Shown one piece after another: positions 1 through 5,698 of a DNA stretch of 5,699 bases. The translations under genes and the position numbers were made by a program. The stretch is taken from assembly GCA_900768535.1 (NCBI GenBank), contig CAAGDE010000108.1:1-5699 (forward strand), in the 5' to 3' direction. Positions within the stretch are counted from its first letter, which is position 1; each line of letters opens with the position of its first letter. Below the pieces are notes generated by a model, which had not been told where the DNA came from, did not search any database, and was given only the letters and a program-made list of their open reading frames with translations. Source of the stretch: Clostridia bacterium. Its GTDB lineage: Bacteria > Bacillota > Clostridia > Oscillospirales > CAG-272.

Positions 1-130
1 CTGCCCCAAGCCCCGCTTAGAAACTTCTTGGGAGAAGGTTCTAAGAACTCCAAGAACTTTAAATAAGGGGGAGATGGGGAAAGCCGGTTGGTCATGCTGT
101 AAATTTTAAGAGAAAAAGGAAAAACGAAAC
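1..130 (+). other. Leader region upstream of bioY, no complete gene
   Basis: No complete gene fits here. Frame 1 is open from the window edge to a TAA at 64-66 and ends RNFLGEGSKNSKNFK; this could be the tail of an upstream gene, but the same bases form a strong inverted repeat, so chance or a structured RNA is equally likely. A possible extended -10 element is TGcTGTAAA at 95-103, but no matching -35 element is visible and the match is weak. I see no BirA-type biotin operator of the TTGTTAAC...GTTAACAA kind, so biotin control of bioY is not supported by this sequence. The bioY ribosome binding site is the weak AAAAAGGA at about 113-120, some 10 nt before the ATG. Confidence 0.4.
16..45 (+). 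repeat. Imperfect hairpin upstream of bioY
   Basis: CTTAGAAACTTCT (16-28) and AGAAGGTTCTAAG (33-45) are inverted repeats. They form a 13-bp stem with one A/G mismatch and the 4-nt loop TGGG. The right arm overlaps a short perfect palindrome, GTTCTAAGAAC (38-48), and the heptamer AAGAACT is directly repeated at 43-49 and 52-58. TTCTTGG (25-31) can instead pair with CCAAGAA (50-56), and CTTGGG (27-32) with CCCAAG (5-10), so several exclusive folds exist. There is no U-run directly after the stem, so it is not a clean intrinsic terminator. It could be a regulatory leader, an operator, or part of a dispersed intergenic repeat. Confidence 0.55.
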
Positions 131-688
131 ATGACAAAACGGATTACGACGCGGGACATTTCCCAAATGGCGCTGTTTGTGGCGCTGATGGCGGTGTGCT
201 CGTGGATTACCATTCCGCTTCCCTGGGTCCCGATCACCATGCAGGTGTTCGGGGTCTTTCTGGCGCTTTGCACCATGGGGGGGCAGAAGGGCACCGTCTG
301 CGTATTTACCTACATTCTGCTGGGGGCGGTCGGCGCACCGGTGTTCTCCGGCTTTCGCGGCGGAATCGGCGTTCTGCTCGGTACGACCGGCGGCTATATT
401 GTCGGGTTCATTCCCATGGCAATGCTCTTCTGGCTCCTGACCGCGGTCATCCGCCGGGAGCATCCGGCAATCCGCTTTGGCATCATGGTGCTCTGCCTGG
501 CAGTGTGCTATGCCTTCGGAACTGCCTGGTATGTTGTGGCTTACATGAATCAGACCGGGGCGATCGGGGTCGGCACTGCGCTCATGCGGTGTGTCGTTCC
601 GTTCATTGCGCCGGACACCGTCAAAATTCTGCTTGCCATGTGTGTTGCCGCACGGATCCGCAAGCTGGGACTGATACCGAACCGATAA
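131..688 (+). CDS. bioY: BioY, biotin ECF transporter substrate-binding (S) component
   Basis: This 185-residue hydrophobic membrane protein is the biotin-binding S component of an energy-coupling factor transporter. It works in the cytoplasmic membrane, either alone or with the shared EcfA/A'/T energizing module, which is not encoded here. Recognition rests on BioY family motifs: PLPWVPITMQVFGVFLA (about residues 29-45), YILLGAVGAPVFSGFRGG (61-78), the glycine-rich GVLLGTTGGYIVGF (80-93) and the C-terminal PFIAPDTVKILLA (157-169), which corresponds to the usual PF-PGD-K motif. About six membrane helices fit, at roughly 11-27, 36-50, 54-70, 80-105, 115-137 and 150-175, and the length is normal. 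The protein ends in a basic tail (ARIRKLGLIPNR), as expected for a cytoplasmic end. The ATG at 131 is the first good start and has AAAAAGGA upstream. purB starts 10 nt after the stop, so the two are probably co-transcribed. The biotin assignment is by family; the substrate has not been tested. Confidence 0.93.
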   Translation: MTKRITTRDISQMALFVALMAVCSWITIPLPWVPITMQVFGVFLALCTMGGQKGTVCVFTYILLGAVGAPVFSGFRGGIGVLLGTTGGYIVGFIPMAMLFWLLTAVIRREHPAIRFGIMVLCLAVCYAFGTAWYVVAYMNQTGAIGVGTALMRCVVPFIAPDTVKILLAMCVAARIRKLGLIPNR

Positions 689-698
689 GGAGAGAATC

Positions 699-2132
699 AT
701 GAGAGAACAGTACGAAAACCCGCTCTGCCGGCGCTATGCAAGCCGTGAAATGCAGGAGATTTTCTCCGACGCGCGCAAATTCTCGACCTGGAGAAAGCTT
801 TGGGTCGCACTGGCGGAGAGCGAGAAGGAGTTGGGGCTGGACATCACCGATGCGCAGATTGCGGAGATGAAAGCCCACCTGTACGACATCGATTTTGCAG
901 TGGCGGATGCCAGAGAGCGCGAGGTGCGGCACGATGTCATGGCGCATATCTACGCCTACGGGCAGGTCTGTCCGAACGCCAAGCCGATCATCCATCTGGG
1001 CGCCACCAGCTGCTACGTCGGGGACAATACCGACCTGATCCTGCAGCGGGACGCACTCCTGCACATCCGCTCCCAGCTGATTCACACGATTGCGGCGCTG
1101 GCGGATTTTGCCGACCGCTACCGGGAGCTTCCGACCCTTGCCTGGACGCACTATCAGGCGGCACAGCCGACAACCGTGGGAAAGCGGGCAACGCTTTGGA
1201 TGCAGGATCTGATGATGGATCTTGACCGCCTTGATTTCACGCTCTCCCGCCTGCGCCTGCACGGCTGCCGCGGAACCACCGGAACCGGCGCCAGCTTCCT
1301 GGAGCTGTTTGACGGCGATGCGGACAAGGTGCGCGAGCTGGAAAAGAAAATCGCCGCCAAGCTGGGCTTTGCCTCCGTCTACCCGGTCAGCGGGCAGACC
1401 TACACCCGGAAGGTGGATTATTTCACCCTTTCGGTGCTGTCGGGCATTGCACAGTCGGCGATGAAATTCTCCGGGGACATCCGGCTTTTGTCCCATATGA
1501 AGGAAGTGGACGAGCCGTTTGAAAGCGGGCAGGTCGGTTCCTCGGCAATGGCATACAAGCGCAACCCCATGCGCTCCGAGCGCATCACATCGCTTGCAAG
1601 ATATGTCATGGCGGATGCGCTGAATCCCGCAATGACCGCAGGTGTGCAGTGGTTCGAGCGGACGCTGGACGATTCTGCCAACCGCCGCATCAGCATTCCG
1701 GAGGCGTTCCTTGCAACCGACGGAATCCTGACCCTCTACCTCAACGTCATCAGCGGTCTGACCGTTTACCCGAAGGTGATCGAAAAGCACCTGATGGAGG
1801 AGCTGCCGTTCATGGCGACCGAAAACATCCTGATGTACTGCGTCAAGCACGGCGGCGACCGCCAGACTCTGCACGAGGCAATCCGGCGGCATTCGGTTGC
1901 GGTCGGGAAGGCAATCAAGCAGGAGGGTGCGGACAACGACCTTTTGGATCGCATTGCGGCGGATCCCGCATTCGGAATCGACCGGAAAACGGTGGATGAA
2001 ATCATCCGTACCAGTAACTTTACGGGAATTGCCGCAGAGCAGGTCCGGGATTATCTGACCGAGGTCCGGGAAATGCTTGCGGACAACGCCGAGGTGCTTG
2101 CCGGAAAAGCCGAATCCCAAGTCAATGTGTAA
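699..2132 (+). CDS. purB: Adenylosuccinate lyase (PurB), long animal-like type
   Basis: This 477-residue cytosolic enzyme of the fumarase/aspartase superfamily removes fumarate from SAICAR (de novo IMP synthesis) and from adenylosuccinate (IMP to AMP). Visible signatures are the substrate loop GATSCYVGDNTDLI (101-114), TLAWTHYQAAQPTTVGKR (146-163) with the likely catalytic His151, GTTGTGASFLELF (192-204), and the mobile signature loop GSSAMAYKRNPMRSER (280-295) with the likely catalytic Ser281. By manual alignment these match human ADSL His159 and Ser289. The segment WFERTLDDSANRRI (318-331) is also shared with animal ADSL. Many bacterial PurB proteins are shorter (about 430 residues), so this belongs to the long, ADSL-like clade. 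The Pro of the animal SSAMPYKRNP loop is Ala here. The ATG at 699 follows TAAGGAG (686-692), which overlaps the bioY stop codon, suggesting translational coupling. purA, next in line, makes its adenylosuccinate substrate. Confidence 0.97.
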   Translation: MREQYENPLCRRYASREMQEIFSDARKFSTWRKLWVALAESEKELGLDITDAQIAEMKAHLYDIDFAVADAREREVRHDVMAHIYAYGQVCPNAKPIIHLGATSCYVGDNTDLILQRDALLHIRSQLIHTIAALADFADRYRELPTLAWTHYQAAQPTTVGKRATLWMQDLMMDLDRLDFTLSRLRLHGCRGTTGTGASFLELFDGDADKVRELEKKIAAKLGFASVYPVSGQTYTRKVDYFTLSVLSGIAQSAMKFSGDIRLLSHMKEVDEPFESGQVGSSAMAYKRNPMRSERITSLARYVMADALNPAMTAGVQWFERTLDDSANRRISIPEAFLATDGILTLYLNVISGLTVYPKVIEKHLMEELPFMATENILMYCVKHGGDRQTLHEAIRRHSVAVGKAIKQEGADNDLLDRIAADPAFGIDRKTVDEIIRTSNFTGIAAEQVRDYLTEVREMLADNAEVLAGKAESQVNV

Positions 2133-2163
2133 TCTGTAATAAAGATAAAGGAAGGTACTACAA

Positions 2164-3432
2164 ATGCTTACATCAATCGTCGGTATCAACTGGGGAGACG
2201 AAGGAAAGGGACGCATGGTCGACCTGCTGTCCTCGGATTATGACATCATCTGCCGGTATCAGGGCGGTAACAACGCCGGACACACGGTTGTCAACGACAA
2301 GGGCAAATTCATCCTCAATCTGCTGCCGTCCGGCATTCTCCGCGATTCCACGGTGAATGTGATGGGCAACGGCATGGTCATCGACCTGGAGCACCTGGTC
2401 GGCGAGATCGGCAGACTGACCGAAAAAGGCATCCGGATTACGCCGGAAAACCTGAAGATCAGCGACAAAGCAATCATCTGTATGCCGTACCATAAGCTGA
2501 TGGACTGCATGGAGGAGGAGCGCCTGGCAGACAAGAAGTTCGGCTCCACCCGCCGCGGCATCGCGCCGGTCTATGCCGACAAGTACATGAAAAAGGCACT
2601 CCGGATGGAGGATCTGCTGCGCCTGGATCACCTGACGGAAAAGGTGCAGGACATTGTGGAGTGGAAGAACATCACCGTCACGGGCTACGGTCATGAGCCG
2701 ATCAAGGCAGAGGATATGATGGAATGGCTCCGGACCTTTGGCACACAGCTGATTCCGTACATCACCGATGTCTCCGAGTACCTGCATCAGGCGATTGCGG
2801 CGGGAAAGAATATCATGTTCGAGGCACAGCTCGGCGCGCTCCGTGACATTGACCTCGGCATCTATCCCTACACCTCCTCGTCGTCCACCATCGCGGCGTA
2901 TGCACCCATCGGTGCGGGCATTCCCGGTGAACAGCTGACCGACACCATCGGTATCATGAAGGCGTACTCCACCTGCGTGGGTGAGGGTCCCTTCACGGTG
3001 GAGCTGTTCGGCGATGAGGCGGAGGCACTCCGCAAAGCCGGCGGAGAGTACGGCGCCGCAACCGGCAGACCGCGCCGGGTCGGTCCCTTTGACATTCCGG
3101 CGTCGCGCTACGGCGTCCGCGTGCAGGGCGCGACCGAAATTGCGCTGACCAAGCTGGATGTTCTGTCCTACCTGGACCGTATTCCGGTCTGCGTGGCGTA
3201 TGAAGTGGACGGCGAGCGCACCGTCAATTTCCCCACGGGCGAGCGTCTTGACCGCGCAAAGCCGATCATCGAATATGTCCCCGGCTTCGGCGATGTGTCG
3301 GGCTGCAGAACATGGGAATCCCTGCCCAGGGCGGCAAAGGACTATGTCCGCTACCTGGAGGAGGCGGTCGGATGCAGAATCACGTATGTGTCTGTCGGCG
3401 CGGGCAGAGACGAGTATGTCAAGGTTGACTGA
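2164..3432 (+). CDS. purA: Adenylosuccinate synthetase (PurA), divergent clostridial form
   Basis: This 422-residue cytosolic enzyme joins IMP and aspartate using GTP to give adenylosuccinate, the first committed step to AMP; PurB encoded just upstream completes the branch. The N-terminus carries the GTP loop GINWGDEGKGRMVDLL (7-22) with the likely catalytic Asp12, then RYQGGNNAGHTVV (31-43) with His40. Later come IYPYTSSSSTIAAY (233-246), VGEGPFTVELF (272-282), the aspartate/nucleotide loop ATGRPRRVG (299-307) and the guanine-site LTKLDVL (328-334). Retention of Asp12 argues against the phage PurZ type. Compared with E. coli from memory, TTGRGIGP is STRRGIAP (128-135), the position of Arg143 is Lys143, and GAQG reads AQLG (221-224), shifting the IMP-contacting Gln by one. 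I recall similar variants in Ruminococcaceae PurA, so this is probably a clade form and not damage. The start has AAGGAAGG (2148-2155) at good spacing. The gap from purB is 31 nt and to guaA 12 nt. Confidence 0.95.
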   Translation: MLTSIVGINWGDEGKGRMVDLLSSDYDIICRYQGGNNAGHTVVNDKGKFILNLLPSGILRDSTVNVMGNGMVIDLEHLVGEIGRLTEKGIRITPENLKISDKAIICMPYHKLMDCMEEERLADKKFGSTRRGIAPVYADKYMKKALRMEDLLRLDHLTEKVQDIVEWKNITVTGYGHEPIKAEDMMEWLRTFGTQLIPYITDVSEYLHQAIAAGKNIMFEAQLGALRDIDLGIYPYTSSSSTIAAYAPIGAGIPGEQLTDTIGIMKAYSTCVGEGPFTVELFGDEAEALRKAGGEYGAATGRPRRVGPFDIPASRYGVRVQGATEIALTKLDVLSYLDRIPVCVAYEVDGERTVNFPTGERLDRAKPIIEYVPGFGDVSGCRTWESLPRAAKDYVRYLEEAVGCRITYVSVGAGRDEYVKVD

Positions 3433-3444
3433 GAGGGGACGCAT

Positions 3445-4974
3445 ATGGCATCACAGGTGGTTCTGATCCTTGATTTCGGCGGGCAGTACAAGGAGCTGAT
3501 TGCACGCCGCGTCAGAGAATGCAATGTCTATTCGGTCGTCAAGCCCGGCGACCGGATCACCGTGGACGAGATCCGGCGGCTCGCCCCGATCGGGATCATC
3601 CTCACCGGAGGTCCCAACAGCGTCTATGATCCCGCATCGCCGCACTGCGACCCGGAGATCTTCCGGATGGGCATTCCGGTGCTGGGCATCTGCTATGGCA
3701 CCCAGCTGTTGGCATGGTCGACCGGCGGAACGGTGGAGCCCTGCCCGGTCAGCGAGTACGGCAAAACACCGATGACCGTGGATACGGATGCGGTGATGTT
3801 CCGCGGACTGGACGATAGGCAGATCGGTCTGATGAGCCACACCGACCGCATCACGGTTCTGCCGGAGGGTTTTATCTCGGTGGCGCATACCAAGGATTGC
3901 CCGAACGCGGCAATCCAGAATACGGACCGCCGGCTGTTCGGCGTGCAGTTCCATCCGGAGGTCGAAAGCACCCCGAACGGAACGCCGATGATCCGCAACT
4001 TCCTGTACGGGGTCTGCGGAGCGACGGGAGATTACAATCTGCGTGACCTGGAAAAACAGCTGATTGCGGCGGCACGGGAGCGGGTCGGCGATGCGCACGT
4101 TCTGCTGGGACTGTCCGGCGGCGTGGATTCCTCGGTCTGCGCGGCACTGCTGTCCAAGGCGATTCCCGGACAGCTGCACTGCATCTTCGTGGATCACGGT
4201 CTGATGCGCAAGAACGAAGGGGACGAGGTCGAAGCGGCGTTCAGAGGACGCGACCTGCACTTCATCCGCGTCAATGCCGCAGAGCGCTTCCTGTCAAAGC
4301 TGAAGGGCGTAACCGACCCGGAGCAGAAGCGGAAGATCATCGGCGCGGAATTCGTCCGTACCTTTGAGGAGGAATCCAATAAACTGCCGGATGTGAAGTA
4401 CCTCGCGCAGGGAACCATCTACCCGGACGTCATCGAGTCGGGCGGAAACAAAGCGGCAACCATCAAGAGCCACCACAACGTGGGCGGACTGCCGAAGGAC
4501 ATGAAGTTCATCGGAGTCGTGGAGCCGCTGCGCGGACTGTTCAAGGACGAGGTGCGCGCGCTGGGACGCCAGCTGGGACTGCCCGAAGCCCTGGTCAGCC
4601 GCCAGCCGTTCCCCGGACCCGGACTGGGCGTGCGGGTGATCGGGGAGCTGACCCCGGAAAAGCTGGAGATCCTGCGCAATGCCGATGCGATTTTCCGTGA
4701 GGAGATGGACAGGCACGGCGTCAGGGCCGACCAGTATTTCGCCGTGCTGACCAACACGCATTCGGTCGGCGTGGTCGGGGACTTCCGTACCTACGACTAT
4801 ACCATCGCCCTGCGTGCGGTCAAGACCTCGGATTTCATGACCTGCGAGTACGTCCCCGTGCCGCACGAGGTGCTGGGAATCTGCTCGGCAAGAATCGTCA
4901 ACGAGGTCAGGGGCGCCGGCCGCGTCGTCTACGACATCACCGGAAAGCCCCCGGCAACCATCGAGTGGGAATAA
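3445..4974 (+). CDS. guaA: GMP synthase, glutamine-hydrolysing (GuaA)
   Basis: This 509-residue cytosolic enzyme converts XMP to GMP using ATP and ammonia from glutamine. It has the full two-part architecture. The class I glutamine amidotransferase domain (about 4-192) shows LILDFGGQY (7-15), LTGGPNSVY (53-61), the nucleophile loop GICYGTQ (81-87) with Cys83, and FHPEVEST (169-176) with His170 and Glu172 completing the triad. The ATP-pyrophosphatase domain (about 200-385) has the PP-loop LSGGVDSS (223-230), VDHGLMRKNE (249-258) and AQGTIYPDVIES (321-332). The C-terminal dimerization/XMP domain has SRQPFPGPGLGVRVIGE (385-401) and the standard end DITGKPPATIEWE (497-509). Length is typical and all key residues are present, so it should be active. 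The ATG follows GAGAGGGG (3431-3438), 6 nt away and overlapping the purA stop, which indicates an operon with purA. guaB, which makes XMP, is not in the window. Confidence 0.98.
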   Translation: MASQVVLILDFGGQYKELIARRVRECNVYSVVKPGDRITVDEIRRLAPIGIILTGGPNSVYDPASPHCDPEIFRMGIPVLGICYGTQLLAWSTGGTVEPCPVSEYGKTPMTVDTDAVMFRGLDDRQIGLMSHTDRITVLPEGFISVAHTKDCPNAAIQNTDRRLFGVQFHPEVESTPNGTPMIRNFLYGVCGATGDYNLRDLEKQLIAAARERVGDAHVLLGLSGGVDSSVCAALLSKAIPGQLHCIFVDHGLMRKNEGDEVEAAFRGRDLHFIRVNAAERFLSKLKGVTDPEQKRKIIGAEFVRTFEEESNKLPDVKYLAQGTIYPDVIESGGNKAATIKSHHNVGGLPKDMKFIGVVEPLRGLFKDEVRALGRQLGLPEALVSRQPFPGPGLGVRVIGELTPEKLEILRNADAIFREEMDRHGVRADQYFAVLTNTHSVGVVGDFRTYDYTIALRAVKTSDFMTCEYVPVPHEVLGICSARIVNEVRGAGRVVYDITGKPPATIEWE

Positions 4975-5032
4975 GAAACTGCCCCGGAAAAGCGAGAAAA
5001 AACGAGCTTTTGCGAGCTTTCAGGAGGTCGGG

Positions 5033-5054
5033 TCAAAAATGATACCATTTTTGA
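5033..5054. repeat. Perfect 9-bp inverted repeat with overlapping direct repeats
   Basis: TCAAAAATG (5033-5041) and CATTTTTGA (5046-5054) are perfect inverted arms around ATAC. Overlapping them, TGATACC occurs twice, at 5040-5046 and 5052-5058, with a 12-nt period. This could be a protein-binding site, a recombination site remnant or a dispersed repeat. The stem is too AT-rich to be a good intrinsic terminator. Confidence 0.6.
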
Positions 5055-5100
5055 TACCGCATAACGCCTCCAAATCCTGATTCCTGCGATAATCAAAAAA

Positions 5101-5153
5101 AGAGATAGCCTCTCTTGTTTGAATGCTTCAATTCAACAAGCGGGGCTATCTTT
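5101..5153. terminator. Long hairpin, probable bidirectional rho-independent terminator
   Basis: The outer stem pairs AGAGATAGCCTC (5101-5112) with GGGGCTATCTTT (5142-5153), using G-U pairs. After a T/C mismatch the inner stem pairs CTTGTTTGAAT (5114-5124) with ATTCAACAAG (5131-5140), with one bulged T, leaving the 6-nt loop GCTTCA. On the + strand the 3' side is TTTCTGTTTT (5151-5160). On the - strand the stem is followed by a run of seven T (complement of 5095-5101), which is the better terminator tail. It could end the bioY-purB-purA-guaA transcript, whose last gene stops 127 nt earlier, and also stop transcripts leaving the insertion sequence leftwards. Confidence 0.75.
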
Positions 5154-5235
5154 CTGTTTTATCTTGCACTTGGCAGGAACGTGTTTGTCCTTCCTCTCTT
5201 TACAAAATAAAGCTTATTTGTTTATATTTGTAAGT

Positions 5236-5252
5236 TTGTCAATCCCTTGTCA
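5236..5252. repeat. Tandem TTGTCA motifs, putative transposase-binding terminus
   Basis: TTGTCA occurs at 5236-5241 and 5247-5252, an 11-bp period that places both on the same helix face. They lie between the presumed IS tip (about 5229) and the transposase stop codon (5270-5272), where terminal inverted repeats are expected. Read on the - strand, positions 5237-5242 give TTGACA, a perfect -35 box pointing out of the element towards guaA, but no good -10 lies at 16-18 nt. Confidence 0.5.
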
Positions 5253-5269
5253 CAAAAAAGTTTGGGAAA

Positions 5270-5698
5270 TCAGAAAAATTTTTTTGGGTTAGCGGTGGGG
5301 AGGAGGTCTTGGCGCTTTTGGATGGGGGTCAGCCAGTGTTTTTTACCGTCCGAGGAGGTCAGGACTCGGCTGGGGATGCGGTTGGAGCGGTAGAGATATT
5401 TTGCCATCTGGGCTTGGAGATCGTCGAAGCTATAGAAACGCAGGGTCTTATAGAATCGCTCGTTGTCGTTTCGGTGGCTTCGCTCCACCTTGCCGTTATG
5501 TCTTGGTGTTCTCGGCTTGATGAGTTGGTGCCGGATGCCGTAGTGCCGGCAGAGCCTGTCCAGCGGGTGGGTTCTGTCGGTCATTCCGGTGTGCGTGAAC
5601 TCCGTCCCGTTGTCGGTCTAGATGGTTCTTGGGATGTATCCGAAATGCTTGAAGGCGCGCAGGACGAAATCAAGGGTGCTGTAGCTGCTCTGCTCCGG
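5270..5698 (-). pseudogene. DDE (rve/integrase-core) transposase, C-terminal part, interrupted by an amber codon
   Basis: Reading the - strand from the window edge gives a continuous frame of 141 residues with one internal stop. It runs from EQSSYSTLDFVLRAF through FGYIPRTI, then TAG (complement of 5618-5620), then TDNGTEFTH, GIRHQLIKPRTPRHNGKVER and KYLYRSNRIP to the end NPKKFF and a TGA at 5270-5272. TDNG holds the second catalytic Asp (5612-5614) and GKVER the catalytic Glu (5483-5485), so this is the C-terminal half of the retroviral-integrase-like catalytic core; the first Asp and the N-terminal DNA-binding part are outside. Relatives usually have a Gln or Trp codon where the TAG stands, so a single transition (CAG or TGG to TAG) would explain it. 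The piece after the stop could restart at an ATG (5582-5584) but would lack two catalytic Asp residues. Family assignment (IS481-like rather than IS3-like) is uncertain. It may be a decayed copy or a sequencing error. Confidence 0.85.

Larger units (their letters stand above)
4975..5228. other. AT-rich non-coding region between guaA and the insertion sequence
   Basis: No gene of normal size is supported here. The stretch contains direct repeats CGAGCTTT (5003-5010 and 5013-5020), a possible weak stem AAAAGC (4988-4993) with GCTTTT (5006-5011), the perfect 9-bp hairpin at 5033-5054, the long hairpin at 5101-5153, and AT-rich inverted repeats TTACAAA (5200-5206) with TTTGTAA (5227-5233) and AAATAA (5205-5210) with TTATTT (5214-5219). 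A 13-codon ORF (5039-5080, MIPFLIPHNASKS) sits 11 nt behind an AGGAGG (5022-5027), but there is no further support that it is translated. Confidence 0.6.

Noticed and set aside
1..66. Possible C-terminal tail of an upstream gene in frame 1 (ending RNFLGEGSKNSKNFK)
   Set aside because: Only 21 codons are visible and the bases form a strong inverted repeat with direct repeats, so coding cannot be distinguished from chance.
621..2216. A 531-codon open frame on the - strand opposite purB
   Set aside because: It is a shadow of purB in GC-rich sequence. Its product is rich in His, Arg, Gln and Cys with no recognisable domain, while the + strand matches a known enzyme along its full length.
2164..3432. 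Phage-type PurZ (2-aminoadenylosuccinate synthetase) for Z-genome DNA
   Set aside because: The catalytic Asp in GDEGKG is kept, whereas PurZ proteins replace it; the gene also sits in a housekeeping purine operon with no DatZ or phage genes nearby.
2173..3444. A 423-codon open frame on the - strand opposite purA
   Set aside because: Same reason: it mirrors the purA reading frame, has low-complexity basic composition and no motif, and purA is certain.
3451..4866. Several - strand open frames (up to 269 codons) opposite guaA
   Set aside because: They lie wholly inside guaA, which is complete with all catalytic motifs; none has a credible ribosome site or domain.
1..4985. CTGCCCC at the window start (1-7) and just after guaA (4979-4985) as flanking direct repeats
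   Set aside because: Only 7 bases are shared in GC-rich DNA and the similarity does not extend; coincidence is sufficient.
5205..5242. A full - strand promoter driving a small RNA that ends at the 5101-5153 hairpin
   Set aside because: TTGACA is perfect, but the hexamer at 17 nt (AAATAA) matches only two of six -10 positions and TATAAA is too close at 10 nt.
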